From Sphingobacteriaceae bacterium UBA2059 (GTDB lineage: Bacteria; Bacteroidota; Bacteroidia; Sphingobacteriales; Sphingobacteriaceae), in NCBI GenBank assembly GCA_002332615.1, contig DDAL01000020.1:30281-53748 (forward strand): a stretch of 23,468 nucleotides of DNA, written 5' to 3'. Both the position numbers and the translations under genes were made by a program. The notes under the pieces are model-generated. The model searched no databases. It was not told where the DNA came from and worked only from the letters and a program-made list of their open reading frames with translations. Positions 13,441-21,829 of the stretch are shown in pieces; the stretch's first letter is position 1, and each line of letters begins with the position of its first letter.

Positions 13441-15828
13441 ATGAACTTTGCAGACATCACTATTACCAAAAGAGACGGAAAGAGGGAAGATTTCTCGATC
13501 AATAAAATCAAAAATGCCATAGCCAGGGCCTTTGAAGCCAGCGGCTTTGAAAGCGGCGATAAAGGAGTAGCTCTGACTACCATGCGCGTGTCTGAGTGTA
13601 TAGGCAAAAACCTTATAGGAGTGGAGGAGGTGCAGGACCTGGTGGAACAGGAGCTTATGCATGACTACCCGGTGGTAGCTAAGAAATACATCCTGTACCG
13701 CGATCAGCGTACACGGGAGCGGGAGCGTAAAACGGAAATTAAGCACATAATGGATGGCATTGTAGCGATTGATAAGAATGATGTGAACCTGAGCAATGCC
13801 AATATGTCCAGCCATACGCCTGCCGGGCAAATGATGACTTTTGCCTCGGAGATCACCAAGGATTATGCCTATAAGTACCTGCTGTCTCCGCAGTTTTCGG
13901 AAGCCCACAAGCAGGGAGATATTCATATCCACGATCTGGATTACTATCCTACGAAAACGACCACCTGCCTGCAATATGACCTGCATGATTTGTTTGAACG
14001 TGGCTTCCGCACAAAGAACGGAAGCATACGCACGCCGCAGTCCATACGGAGCTATGCTACCCTGGCAACCATTGTTTTTCAAACCAACCAGAATGAACAG
14101 CACGGGGGGCAGTCTATACCGGCCTTCGATTTTTTTATGGCTCCGGGGGTGCTGAAATCATACAGGAAGTATTTGGCCGATTGTCTGTGTTTTGCTCTTG
14201 CGCTTGAAGGGAAGCCGGTAGAGGCTGAGCGTATAGAGCAGCTGATAGCTGCCGGCATTACAAGTATAGACCAGCGTGAACAGGACCTAGTGGTGCTGAC
14301 GGACCGTATAGAGCGTGCTGGCTACGAGCTTAGCGCTCTGCAGTTGCGTACTGCCGCAGCACAGGCGCTTGATATGACTCGTAAGGAAACTCACCAGGCT
14401 ATGGAGGGTTTTATTCATAATTTAAATACCATGCACTCCCGTGGTGGCAATCAGGTTGTTTTTAGTTCGGTGAACTACGGGACAGACACCTCTGCCGAGG
14501 GGCGAATGGTTATTGAAGAGCTGCTGCTTGCTACTATGCAGGGACTTGGAAATAAAGGCGAAGTGCCTGTGTTCCCTATTCAGATATTCAAATTAAAAGA
14601 GGGTGTTTCGTACAGCGATGCGGATTATAAGCTTGCTGTAAGCAATTTTGATGCGGCCCTTGCTGGCGAACTGAAGTTTGAAAGTCCGAACTTTGATCTT
14701 TTGCTGAAAGCTTGTGAAACAACATCCTGCGCTTTGTTTCCCAATTTTATGTCGCTGGATACGCCCTTTAACCGGCATGAAAGCTGGCGGGCCGACGATG
14801 CGCAGCGCTATAAGTATGAACCTGCTACCATGGGCTGCCGTACGCGTGTGTTTGAGAATGTTAACGGAGATAAGACTTCGCTGGGTCGCGGAAATTTATC
14901 ATTCACTACCATTAATCTGCCGCGGCTGGCCCTATTGGCTAAGCAGGAGGCCAGCCGCCTTTTGCCTGGTTCAGATGAGGAAAGTGTGCGTGAGAAGGCT
15001 GTAAGCTTGTTTCTGGAGGGTGTGCGCCAGAAGGCAATATTGGCAGGCAAACAACTTTATGCACGCTATGAGTACCAGCGCTCGGCCCTGGCTTGCCAGT
15101 TTCCATTTATGATGAGCAATGATGTGTGGAAAGGGGGCGCTTTGCTGGCTGCGGATGACCGGGTAGAGGAGGTGCTTAAGAGCGGAACACTGGGTATAGG
15201 CTTTATAGGCGGGCATAATGCTATGGTAGCTTTGTTTGGCGAAGGTCATGCGCATAATGATGCGGCATGGGATACCTTATATAAAGCCGTAGTGCAGATT
15301 AACGAAGTGGCCGCTGAGTTTAAGGAGCGGTATAAATTGAATTATTCGGTGCTTGCCACGCCGGCCGAAGGCCTGAGCGGACGGTTTACACGGCTCGACA
15401 AAAAGCGATTTGGCATTTTGAAAGGGGTTAATGACCGGGATTACTATGTAAATTCCTTTCATGTAGACGTAAAGGAACCTGTTTCTATTTTACAGAAGAT
15501 AAAAAGGGAGGCGCCTTTTCACGCGATCACCGGCGGCGGGCATATTACCTATGTAGAGCTGGATGGCGAAGCGCGCAAAAATGTGCAGGCCATATTAAAG
15601 ATTGTAAAAGTAATGCATGATGAGCATATTGGGTATGGCTCTATTAATCACCCGGTAGACTCTTGTCGTAAGTGCGGGTTTAAGGGGCTGATTTATTCGG
15701 CCTGCCCTGTATGCGGAAGTGAAGATGTTTTGCGCATGCGAAGAATTACCGGTTACCTTACGGGCGACCTCAATTCATGGAACTCGGCAAAGCGTGCCGA
15801 AGAGAAAGACCGGGTAAAGCATGCATAA
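13441..15828 (+). CDS. nrdD: Anaerobic (class III) ribonucleoside-triphosphate reductase
   Basis: A 795-residue glycyl-radical enzyme that reduces ribonucleoside triphosphates to deoxy forms, normally only without oxygen. Residues 1-95 form an ATP-cone allosteric domain (ITKRDGKREDFSINKIKNAI). C176 in TTTCLQYDL and C466 in TMGCRTRV on the finger loop are the expected active-site cysteines. A C-terminal zinc site has C742, C745, C755 and C758, and the glycyl-radical site is G771 in RRITGYL. All key residues are present, so it should be functional. It overlaps nrdG by 8 nt (ATGCATAA). It follows a long leader with a cobalamin riboswitch. Presence in an organism group that is mostly aerobic suggests use in microoxic or anoxic conditions. 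Confidence 0.97.
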   Translation: MNFADITITKRDGKREDFSINKIKNAIARAFEASGFESGDKGVALTTMRVSECIGKNLIGVEEVQDLVEQELMHDYPVVAKKYILYRDQRTRERERKTEIKHIMDGIVAIDKNDVNLSNANMSSHTPAGQMMTFASEITKDYAYKYLLSPQFSEAHKQGDIHIHDLDYYPTKTTTCLQYDLHDLFERGFRTKNGSIRTPQSIRSYATLATIVFQTNQNEQHGGQSIPAFDFFMAPGVLKSYRKYLADCLCFALALEGKPVEAERIEQLIAAGITSIDQREQDLVVLTDRIERAGYELSALQLRTAAAQALDMTRKETHQAMEGFIHNLNTMHSRGGNQVVFSSVNYGTDTSAEGRMVIEELLLATMQGLGNKGEVPVFPIQIFKLKEGVSYSDADYKLAVSNFDAALAGELKFESPNFDLLLKACETTSCALFPNFMSLDTPFNRHESWRADDAQRYKYEPATMGCRTRVFENVNGDKTSLGRGNLSFTTINLPRLALLAKQEASRLLPGSDEESVREKAVSLFLEGVRQKAILAGKQLYARYEYQRSALACQFPFMMSNDVWKGGALLAADDRVEEVLKSGTLGIGFIGGHNAMVALFGEGHAHNDAAWDTLYKAVVQINEVAAEFKERYKLNYSVLATPAEGLSGRFTRLDKKRFGILKGVNDRDYYVNSFHVDVKEPVSILQKIKREAPFHAITGGGHITYVELDGEARKNVQAILKIVKVMHDEHIGYGSINHPVDSCRKCGFKGLIYSACPVCGSEDVLRMRRITGYLTGDLNSWNSAKRAEEKDRVKHA

Positions 15829-16333
15829 AAAAGGCCTGCCCTTGCGCTTTTTGAAAACCTATCCTGAAACAATTGCTGACGGACCGGGAATACGTTATGC
15901 AATTTATTTGGCGGGCTGCCCCCACCGCTGCCGTGGTTGCCATAACCCTCAGAGCCGTAATCCGGCGGTCGGGAATTTGCTTAGCGGGCAGGTGCTGCAA
16001 AGCATTATTGCCGAGATAAAGGCCAACCCTTTGCTGGATGGCGTAACCATAAGTGGTGGCGATCCGTTTTACGATCCGCAACAGGCCGTGGAACTTTTCA
16101 GGCGCATAAAGGAGGATACGGGAATGAATATATGGTGTTATACCGGGTATACGCTGGAGGAAATATACGCAGATGCGGAACTGAGTTCTTTACTGCCTTA
16201 CATTGACACACTGGTGGACGGGCGCTTTGAACAGTCGCTCTTTTCGCCCGGCCTGCGCTTCAAAGGCAGTTCTAACCAGCGGATAATTGATTTAACAAAA
16301 GAGCGGCTTCCTGATAAGGAAAGCCGCTCTTGA
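15821..16333 (+). CDS. nrdG: Anaerobic ribonucleotide reductase-activating protein (radical SAM)
   Basis: A 170-residue radical SAM activase that cleaves S-adenosylmethionine at a 4Fe-4S cluster and abstracts hydrogen from the glycyl-radical site of NrdD. The cluster ligands are C33, C37 and C40 (GCPHRCRGCHN). Then come the SAM-binding GG-type segment (VTISGGDP, about 75-82) and WCYTGYTLEEI. Size and motif order are those of NrdG. The start lies inside the nrdD stop region, giving coupled translation and one mRNA under the same riboswitch. The last codons form one arm of a hairpin, so the gene end doubles as a terminator stem. Confidence 0.96.
   Translation: MHKKGLPLRFLKTYPETIADGPGIRYAIYLAGCPHRCRGCHNPQSRNPAVGNLLSGQVLQSIIAEIKANPLLDGVTISGGDPFYDPQQAVELFRRIKEDTGMNIWCYTGYTLEEIYADAELSSLLPYIDTLVDGRFEQSLFSPGLRFKGSSNQRIIDLTKERLPDKESRS
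16299..16331. terminator. Hairpin terminator overlapping the end of nrdG
   Basis: AAGAGCGGCTT (16299-16309) and AAGCCGCTCTT (16321-16331) form a perfect 11-bp stem, extendable past one bulged A by CC/GG. The 5' arm lies within the last nrdG codons and the 3' arm ends just before its stop. It stands between convergent nrdG and pgi and may serve both strands; U runs are short. Confidence 0.5.
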
Positions 16334-16385
16334 ATGTGCGTGAACCCAACGACGACTCAGGCACGTTGCACAGAAGCGATTAGGC

Positions 16386-18032
16386 TTATCGCCAGGCTTT
16401 GTACTGATTAATAAGCCCGTTGGTTGAACTGTCGTGAGAGTTTACGGGCTCCTGGGTTTTAAGTTCGGGCAGTATGCGGCCTGCCAATTGCTTGCCAAGT
16501 TCTACGCCCCACTGGTCAAAGCTGAATACATTCCAGATAATTCCCTGAACAAATATTTTGTGTTCGTACATGGCAATAAGCGCGCCCAGGGTATAAGGTG
16601 TGACCTTCTTAACCAGGATAGAATTGGTAGGACGATTGCCTTCGAATACTTTAAACGGACTAAGTGTCTTTATTTCTTCTGCTGTTTTGCCGGCTGCTTC
16701 AAGTTCGCGGGTCACCTCTTCTTCGGTCTTTCCGTTCATTAGCGCTTCGGTTTGTGCAAAGAAGTTGGAGAGAAGCAGGACATGATGCTCGCCGACCGGA
16801 TTGTGTGACTGAGCCGGTGCTATAAAATCGCAGGGGATCATTTTGGTGCCCTGGTGAATAAGCTGGTAGAAGGCGTGCTGCCCGTTGGTGCCGGGTTCGC
16901 CCCAGATGACCGGGCCGGTTTGATAGTCGACAGGCTCGCCGTTGCGATCAACATATTTGCCGTTGCTTTCCATATCGCCTTGCTGGAAATAGGCTGCAAA
17001 GCGATGCATGTATTGGTCGTAAGGCAGTATGGCATGACTTTCGGCCTCAAAGAAGTTATTATACCATATGCCCAGCAACGCCAGCACAACGGGGATGTTT
17101 TGCTCAAAACCGGTATCGCGGAAGTGGATATCCATATCATGGGCGCCCTGCAGCAAGGCGCTGAAGTTGTCAAACCCTATGCTTAGCGCTATAGAGGTTC
17201 CGATGGCACTCCATAAGGAGTAGCGCCCGCCTACCCAGTCCCAGAACTCAAACATATTATTGGTGTCAATACCGAAAGCGGCCACCGCCTGGCTGTTTGT
17301 AGAAAGGGCTGCAAAGTGTTTGGCGATATCTTTTTCCTGTGCTCCATAACTAAGGAACCACTGGCGTGCTGTATGTGCATTTGCCATTGTTTCCTGGGTG
17401 GTAAAGGTTTTGGATGCGATAAGAAAGAGGGTGGTTTCGGGATTAAGCTTTTTGAGCGTTTCGGCAATGTGGGTTCCGTCTACATTGGATACGAAATGCA
17501 TGCTCAGATGGTTCTTATAGGCTTTGAGGGCCTCGGTAACCATCACCGGCCCAAGGTCTGAACCCCCGATACCGATATTAACCACATCGGTGATGGTTTG
17601 GCCTGTATAGCCTTTCCATTGACCCGAAATAACAGCATTGCTGAACTGTTCGATTTTAGACAAAACAGCATTTACTTCGGGCATCACATCTGTGCCGTCA
17701 ACAAATACCGGTGTGTTGCTTTTATTTCGCAAGGCGGTGTGTAATACAGCACGCCCCTCGGTTTCATTTATAGCCTCCCCGTTAAACATGGCGGAAATGG
17801 CCTCCTTAAGTCCGCATTCATTGGCCAGCTGAGTAAGAAGGGCCATGCTGGTGTCGTCGATGCGATTCTTGGAATAGTCAAGCAATATATCCTTAAAACT
17901 CAGGGAATATTTGTTAAATCGAGCGGGATCTTCTGCAAACAGATCATGCAGGTGTTTTGCGCTGATATCAATAAAATGATTGCTTAGATACTCAAATGCT
18001 TTTGTTTGGGTAAAATTAACTTTTGGAAGCAT
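16386..18032 (-). CDS. pgi: Glucose-6-phosphate isomerase
   Basis: A 548-residue cytoplasmic enzyme interconverting glucose 6-phosphate and fructose 6-phosphate in glycolysis and gluconeogenesis. Family signatures are present: VVNIGIGGSDLGPVM (about 149-163) in the first sugar isomerase domain, WVGGRYSLWSAIG (about 266-278), WGEPGTNGQHAFYQLIHQG with the catalytic Glu and His, and the C-terminal signature WNVFSFDQWGVELGKQLA with the active-site Lys. The length is that of the large bacterial and eukaryotic-type PGI. The ATG at 18032 starts LPKVNFTQTKAFEYL as expected. Convergent with nrdG; monocistronic by context, with a TATATTTG box on the minus strand about 50 nt upstream. Confidence 0.98.
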   Translation of the reverse strand: MLPKVNFTQTKAFEYLSNHFIDISAKHLHDLFAEDPARFNKYSLSFKDILLDYSKNRIDDTSMALLTQLANECGLKEAISAMFNGEAINETEGRAVLHTALRNKSNTPVFVDGTDVMPEVNAVLSKIEQFSNAVISGQWKGYTGQTITDVVNIGIGGSDLGPVMVTEALKAYKNHLSMHFVSNVDGTHIAETLKKLNPETTLFLIASKTFTTQETMANAHTARQWFLSYGAQEKDIAKHFAALSTNSQAVAAFGIDTNNMFEFWDWVGGRYSLWSAIGTSIALSIGFDNFSALLQGAHDMDIHFRDTGFEQNIPVVLALLGIWYNNFFEAESHAILPYDQYMHRFAAYFQQGDMESNGKYVDRNGEPVDYQTGPVIWGEPGTNGQHAFYQLIHQGTKMIPCDFIAPAQSHNPVGEHHVLLLSNFFAQTEALMNGKTEEEVTRELEAAGKTAEEIKTLSPFKVFEGNRPTNSILVKKVTPYTLGALIAMYEHKIFVQGIIWNVFSFDQWGVELGKQLAGRILPELKTQEPVNSHDSSTNGLINQYKAWR

Positions 18033-18080
18033 TGTTTCTTATTTATTTATGTGATTTTGATTTAAAGGAAAACAAACAGC

Positions 18081-18088
18081 CAAATATA
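18081..18088 (-). promoter_or_regulatory. Likely -7 promoter box of pgi
   Basis: On the minus strand TATATTTG matches TAnnTTTG exactly, 48 nt before the pgi ATG. It would give a leader of roughly 40 nt. No convincing -33 element was found. GCCAAA is repeated on the plus strand at either side. Confidence 0.5.
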
Positions 18089-18192
18089 GCCAAACATATT
18101 TTGAGGGGCGGGAATGAATATGTATTGACTGGTGAGCCGGCATGTTTTCCTTAGACGGATATGTCTTTTTTCTTAAAAAAAGATGTATTTTC

Positions 18193-18223
18193 TTTACATA
18201 ATTAAGAAAGTATTCTATCTTTG
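18193..18223 (+). promoter_or_regulatory. Promoter of tRNA-Arg
   Basis: TTTA at 18193-18196, a 19-nt spacer and a perfect TAnnTTTG box, TATCTTTG (18216-18223), end 14 nt before the mature tRNA. An A/T tract, six T, C, two T and seven A (18166-18181), lies upstream and may act as an UP-like element. Confidence 0.65.
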
Positions 18224-18237
18224 CAGTCCATTATTAG

Positions 18238-18314
18238 GGACTTGTAGCTTAATTGGATAGAGCATCTGACTACGGATCAGAAGGTTAGGGGTTCGACTCC
18301 CTTCAAGTCCACCA
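18238..18314 (+). tRNA. tRNA-Arg (anticodon ACG)
   Basis: A 77-nt cloverleaf. The acceptor stem GGACTTG (18238-18244) pairs with CAAGTCC (18304-18310), followed by discriminator A and an encoded CCA. The D-arm contains TAGCTTAATTGGATAGAGC. The anticodon stem TCTGA/TCAGA holds the loop CTACGGA with anticodon ACG, which reads CGU and, after A-to-I editing, CGC/CGA. The T-arm has GGTTCGACTCC. A matching promoter lies upstream and a hairpin terminator downstream. Confidence 0.97.
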
Positions 18315-18320
18315 AATTTG

Positions 18321-18352
18321 AAAAGCCTTTTCGTATCAGCGGGAAGGCTTTT
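18321..18352 (+). terminator. Terminator between tRNA-Arg and adk
   Basis: AAAAGCCTT (18321-18329) and AAGGCTTTT (18344-18352) make a 9-bp stem with a 14-nt loop that G-U pairs can tighten. The 3' arm ends in TTTT. It lies 6 nt after the tRNA and 20 nt before adk, so adk may depend on read-through or a promoter not seen. Confidence 0.6.
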
Positions 18353-18372
18353 AAACTTTAAAAGTAAACCCT

Positions 18373-18948
18373 ATGCTTAATTTGGTTTTATTTGGCCCTC
18401 CAGGTGCCGGAAAAGGTACACAATCTGAAAAATTAATCAGGAAATATCAATTGATCCACTTATCTACGGGCGATATATTAAGAGCTGAAATAGCTGCATG
18501 CACGGCGCTTGGTGTGGAGGCTAAAAAGCTTATGGATAATGGATTGCTGGTGCCGGACGAGGTGGTGATAGGGATGATAAGCAATAAGCTGGATGCTAAC
18601 CGGGAGGCCAAAGGCTTTATTTTTGATGGTTTTCCCCGAACGGTTACTCAGGCGGAAGCGTTGGATGCCTTGCTGGCTTCAAAAGACGAAGCTATTTCGG
18701 GTATGCTGGCCTTAGAGGTGGAGCAGGAGGAGCTGGTGAAAAGGCTTTTGCTCAGAGGCGAAGTGTCGGGAAGGCCGGATGATGCTAACAGGGAGGTGAT
18801 TGCAAAGCGCATTGAACAGTATAAGCAGAAGACTGAACCTGTTGCTAATTACTATAAAAAGCAAAATAAGTATACAGGGGTGACCGGAACGGGATCTGTG
18901 GATGACATATTTTTGTCTATCTGTACGGTTGTAGACAACTTTAATTAA
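18373..18948 (+). CDS. adk: Adenylate kinase
   Basis: A 191-residue cytoplasmic enzyme that interconverts ATP + AMP and 2 ADP. The P-loop GPPGAGKGT is at 8-16, HLSTGDILRAEI (29-40) binds AMP, FDGFPRT is at 84-90, and RGEVSGRPDD (128-137) is the short LID with no zinc cysteines. The length is that of a short-LID adenylate kinase. It begins 20 nt after the tRNA terminator and is followed after 11 nt by obgE, so the two are probably cotranscribed. Confidence 0.97.
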   Translation: MLNLVLFGPPGAGKGTQSEKLIRKYQLIHLSTGDILRAEIAACTALGVEAKKLMDNGLLVPDEVVIGMISNKLDANREAKGFIFDGFPRTVTQAEALDALLASKDEAISGMLALEVEQEELVKRLLLRGEVSGRPDDANREVIAKRIEQYKQKTEPVANYYKKQNKYTGVTGTGSVDDIFLSICTVVDNFN

Positions 18949-18959
18949 TACTATATACT

Positions 18960-19952
18960 ATGGCTCAGGGCTCAAACTTTGTGGATTATGTGAAGATATG
19001 CTGCCGCTCGGGCAGCGGGGGGGCGGGCTCTGCTCATTTGCACCGTGATAAGTTTACATCTAAAGGCGGACCTGATGGGGGTGACGGCGGGCGTGGGGGA
19101 CATATTATACTACGGGGAAACAGTCAGCTGTGGACCTTGCTGCATCTTAAATACCGTAAACATGTAATTGCTGAAAGCGGCGAACGTGGAGGAAGTTCCC
19201 TGCAAACTGGTAAGAATGGAAAAGACGAAATACTGGAGGTGCCGCTGGGAACCATAGCAAGAGATGCTGAAACCAATGAGGTATTGTTTGAGATTACCAA
19301 TGATGGTGAAACAAGGATATTGACTCCGGGCGGCCGTGGGGGACTTGGGAATGCCAATTTTAAATCGGCCACCTTGCAAACGCCCCGCTTTGCACAACCC
19401 GGAGAAGCAGGCCGCGAAGAGTGGATGGTGCTTGAACTGAAGGTGCTGGCCGATGTTGGCCTGGTGGGGTTCCCTAATGCGGGTAAGTCGACCCTGCTCT
19501 CTGTATTGTCTGCTGCCAAGCCTGAAATAGCCGACTACCCTTTTACTACCCTGGTGCCTAACCTGGGTATTGTATCTTACCGTGGAAGCCGCTCGTTTAT
19601 AGTGGCTGATATACCGGGTATTATAGAAGGTGCTTCAAAGGGTAAGGGGCTGGGTATTCGTTTCCTGAGGCATATTGAGCGTAACTCGGTTTTGCTGTTC
19701 CTGGTGCCTGCTGACACCTCAAGAACGATTAAAGAGGAATACTCTATCCTTCTGAATGAGCTTCAGGATTACAATCCGGAGCTGCTGGACAAGCCGCGCT
19801 TGCTTGCTGTAAGTAAAAGCGATATGCTGGATGACGAGCTGATGGCAGAAATGAAGAAAGACCTGCCTGAAATTCCCTGTCTGTTTATCTCATCAGTGGC
19901 TCAGAAAGGTCTTACCGAACTTAAAGATCTTCTTTGGAAGGCTATTTCTTAG
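18960..19952 (+). CDS. obgE: GTPase Obg/CgtA
   Basis: A 330-residue ribosome-associated GTPase involved in 50S assembly and stress responses. The N-terminal Obg fold, about 1-158, is glycine-rich (FTSKGGPDGGDGGRGG at 32-47; TPGGRGGLGNANFKSAT). The G domain has G1 GFPNAGKST (170-178), G2 TT at 196-197, G3 DIPG (217-220) and G4 as SKSD in place of NKxD, a variant I believe is common in this phylum. The C-terminal Obg extension found in some homologs is absent, giving the short form. The stop codon overlaps by 4 nt with that of the convergent acyltransferase gene. Confidence 0.97.
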   Translation: MAQGSNFVDYVKICCRSGSGGAGSAHLHRDKFTSKGGPDGGDGGRGGHIILRGNSQLWTLLHLKYRKHVIAESGERGGSSLQTGKNGKDEILEVPLGTIARDAETNEVLFEITNDGETRILTPGGRGGLGNANFKSATLQTPRFAQPGEAGREEWMVLELKVLADVGLVGFPNAGKSTLLSVLSAAKPEIADYPFTTLVPNLGIVSYRGSRSFIVADIPGIIEGASKGKGLGIRFLRHIERNSVLLFLVPADTSRTIKEEYSILLNELQDYNPELLDKPRLLAVSKSDMLDDELMAEMKKDLPEIPCLFISSVAQKGLTELKDLLWKAIS

Positions 19953-21703
19953 CCTTTATTTAGCTTTTCTATCATTTCCTGAGGAATATTTTCCATATCG
20001 ACCACCAGAAAACCGTCCAGGCTGTCTGAAAACTTTGGATCTATGTTAAAGCAAACGATCTTGGCATTTAAGGCAAGGTATTGTCTCAACAATACGGGTA
20101 TGCGTTGGTGTGTTTTTTCGATATCGGAAATAAGATTGTCTAAGGATTTTATGTTTTCGTTGGATTCCAGCAGCAGATCGCTGTCTATTTTGGAAAAGTC
20201 TATCTTAAATCTCTTTTTGGGCTTTACATGCTGCGACATTTCGTAATCGAAGTGATGTTTGCTGATGTAGCTTACTATGAGCGATTTGGAAAATCGCGAA
20301 AACATATTGCTGATACTTACAGGGCCAATGAGATACCGGTACTGAGGATTGTCTATCGTGTATTTTAAGATTCCTTTCCATAAAAGGAACAAGGGAAGCG
20401 GCTTCTGCTGGTATTCTTTTCGTACCCAGGAGCGGCCAAGTTCAAGGCTCTTCCGCAGCACTGCGTTAAACTGTTCGTCAATTTTGAAAAGCTGCGAGAC
20501 ATAGAATCCGTTTTTCCCCAGACTGAAGAAGATGTCGTCTCCGCGCCCTATGCGGTAAGCTCCGACTATCCGTGAAAGTTCGGTATCCCAGATAAAAAGA
20601 TGATGGTAGTAGATGTCAAAACTGTCCAGGTCGGTAGATTTGTTGGTGCCCTCTCCTACTTCTCTGAATGTTATTTCGCGAAGCCTCCCGATCTCCTTGA
20701 TGATATTGGGGATATTGCGGACCGGACAGATGAATACTTCGTAGTTCTTCTCTTCCCATACTTTAAACTGGGAAGCGCGTAGCTTGTCTACTTCGGACGA
20801 AAGGATGGCAGAAGGAATTTCGGGCACAATGTCCTTTGGCCGTTTTAACCGTCGGAAGAGATTGCGAGGGTTAAATAGCTTTTTGTCATTTTCTAAAGCT
20901 GTGCCCAATGAATAGGTGCGCGCCCTGAGATAAGAAAGCAGCTGGGTGGAGTTGCTCATATATGGCATGTCTTCAGGTACGATGCTTTTGCCGATCTTAA
21001 GGTGAATTGTATGGCCTTGTTTGTTGAATAGTTCTGAAGGAAGCTTAGCAGTGCGTAAGGAAGGGTGGATGAGGCTCAAAACGTTGAAGAGAATGCCGTT
21101 GTTGCCGTGAAAATATATGGGTACCACCGGCACTTTTGCTTTTACAATGAGCTTGCCCACAACAGGGTGCCACATCTTATCTGTAATATGCTTTTTGCGC
21201 AGATTGTAGGTAGAGACTTCGCCGGCAGGAAAAATGCCGATGGGCGTACCTGCACCCAGCAATGACAAGGTATTTTTTATCCCGCTTATACTGGATGAAT
21301 GGTCTATGTTTTCGAACGGGTTGACCGCAATGAAGTAATCGCTCAGATTTGGAATTTTTTTTAGTAAAAAGTTGGCCATAAGCTTTGCGTCGGGTCGTAC
21401 GGTGCAGAGTATTTTTAATAACACCAGCCCTTCGATACCGCCGTAGGGATGGTTGGCTATGGCTATAAATGCTCCTTTTTTAGGAATGTTGCGAAGGTCG
21501 TTTTCATTGAACTCGACTTTTATGCCTAATATATCCAGCATCTTATCTATAAAAGCCACTCCCTGAAGATGCTGTGCCCGGGAGAAAGCTTCGTTAACAT
21601 GGTTGAGTTTCATTATCTCCATCAGCAAATAGGCAAGGCCAGGCATGGGAATTTTATCGAGATGGATGGCTTTGGAAAAATCTTCTTTGCTTATTACTTT
21701 CAT
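19949..21703 (-). CDS. OlsF-like fused acyltransferase (aminolipid synthesis, predicted)
   Basis: A 584-residue protein with two acyltransferase modules. Residues about 60-260 form a PlsC-type O-acyltransferase: NHPYGGIE (84-91) supplies the HxxxxE/D motif (H85, E91), FPAGE (158-162) the glycerol-phosphate-type block and VPVVPIYF (191-198) the last block. Residues about 310-500 resemble the hemolysin/OlsB-type GNAT N-acyltransferases (LREITFREVGEG, then ELSRIVGAYRIG, FKIDEQFN, ELGRSWVRKEYQ). This order matches OlsF, the bifunctional ornithine lipid synthase described in Serratia and also found in Flavobacterium; Bacteroides use separate GlsB/GlsA for glycine lipids. So it likely makes an N-acyl, O-acyl amino acid membrane lipid, but the head group cannot be told. 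Convergent with obgE (stop codons overlap); divergent from the helix-hairpin-helix gene. Confidence 0.75.
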   Translation of the reverse strand: MKVISKEDFSKAIHLDKIPMPGLAYLLMEIMKLNHVNEAFSRAQHLQGVAFIDKMLDILGIKVEFNENDLRNIPKKGAFIAIANHPYGGIEGLVLLKILCTVRPDAKLMANFLLKKIPNLSDYFIAVNPFENIDHSSSISGIKNTLSLLGAGTPIGIFPAGEVSTYNLRKKHITDKMWHPVVGKLIVKAKVPVVPIYFHGNNGILFNVLSLIHPSLRTAKLPSELFNKQGHTIHLKIGKSIVPEDMPYMSNSTQLLSYLRARTYSLGTALENDKKLFNPRNLFRRLKRPKDIVPEIPSAILSSEVDKLRASQFKVWEEKNYEVFICPVRNIPNIIKEIGRLREITFREVGEGTNKSTDLDSFDIYYHHLFIWDTELSRIVGAYRIGRGDDIFFSLGKNGFYVSQLFKIDEQFNAVLRKSLELGRSWVRKEYQQKPLPLFLLWKGILKYTIDNPQYRYLIGPVSISNMFSRFSKSLIVSYISKHHFDYEMSQHVKPKKRFKIDFSKIDSDLLLESNENIKSLDNLISDIEKTHQRIPVLLRQYLALNAKIVCFNIDPKFSDSLDGFLVVDMENIPQEMIEKLNKG

Positions 21704-21829
21704 GCAGAATTTTGATACGTTCAGGATGCGAAATTACGAAATTTATGTACATGTCTGTTTGCCCGACGATGGTGGGGCGTTAGCCGCCTGCCGGGTGCAG
21801 CGTTGGTGCTTCAATGTAATATATGAGCT

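Noticed and set aside
13411..14103. 230-residue open frame antisense to nrdD
   Set aside because: It is a shadow of the nrdD coding frame. NrdD motifs are unambiguous on the plus strand.
18238..18314. tRNA-Arg as an integration (att) site
   Set aside because: No integrase gene and no duplicated tRNA 3' end were found in the window.
18373..19952. adk-obgE neighbourhood as unusual
   Set aside because: Both are ordinary housekeeping genes with intact motifs, and their close spacing is unremarkable.
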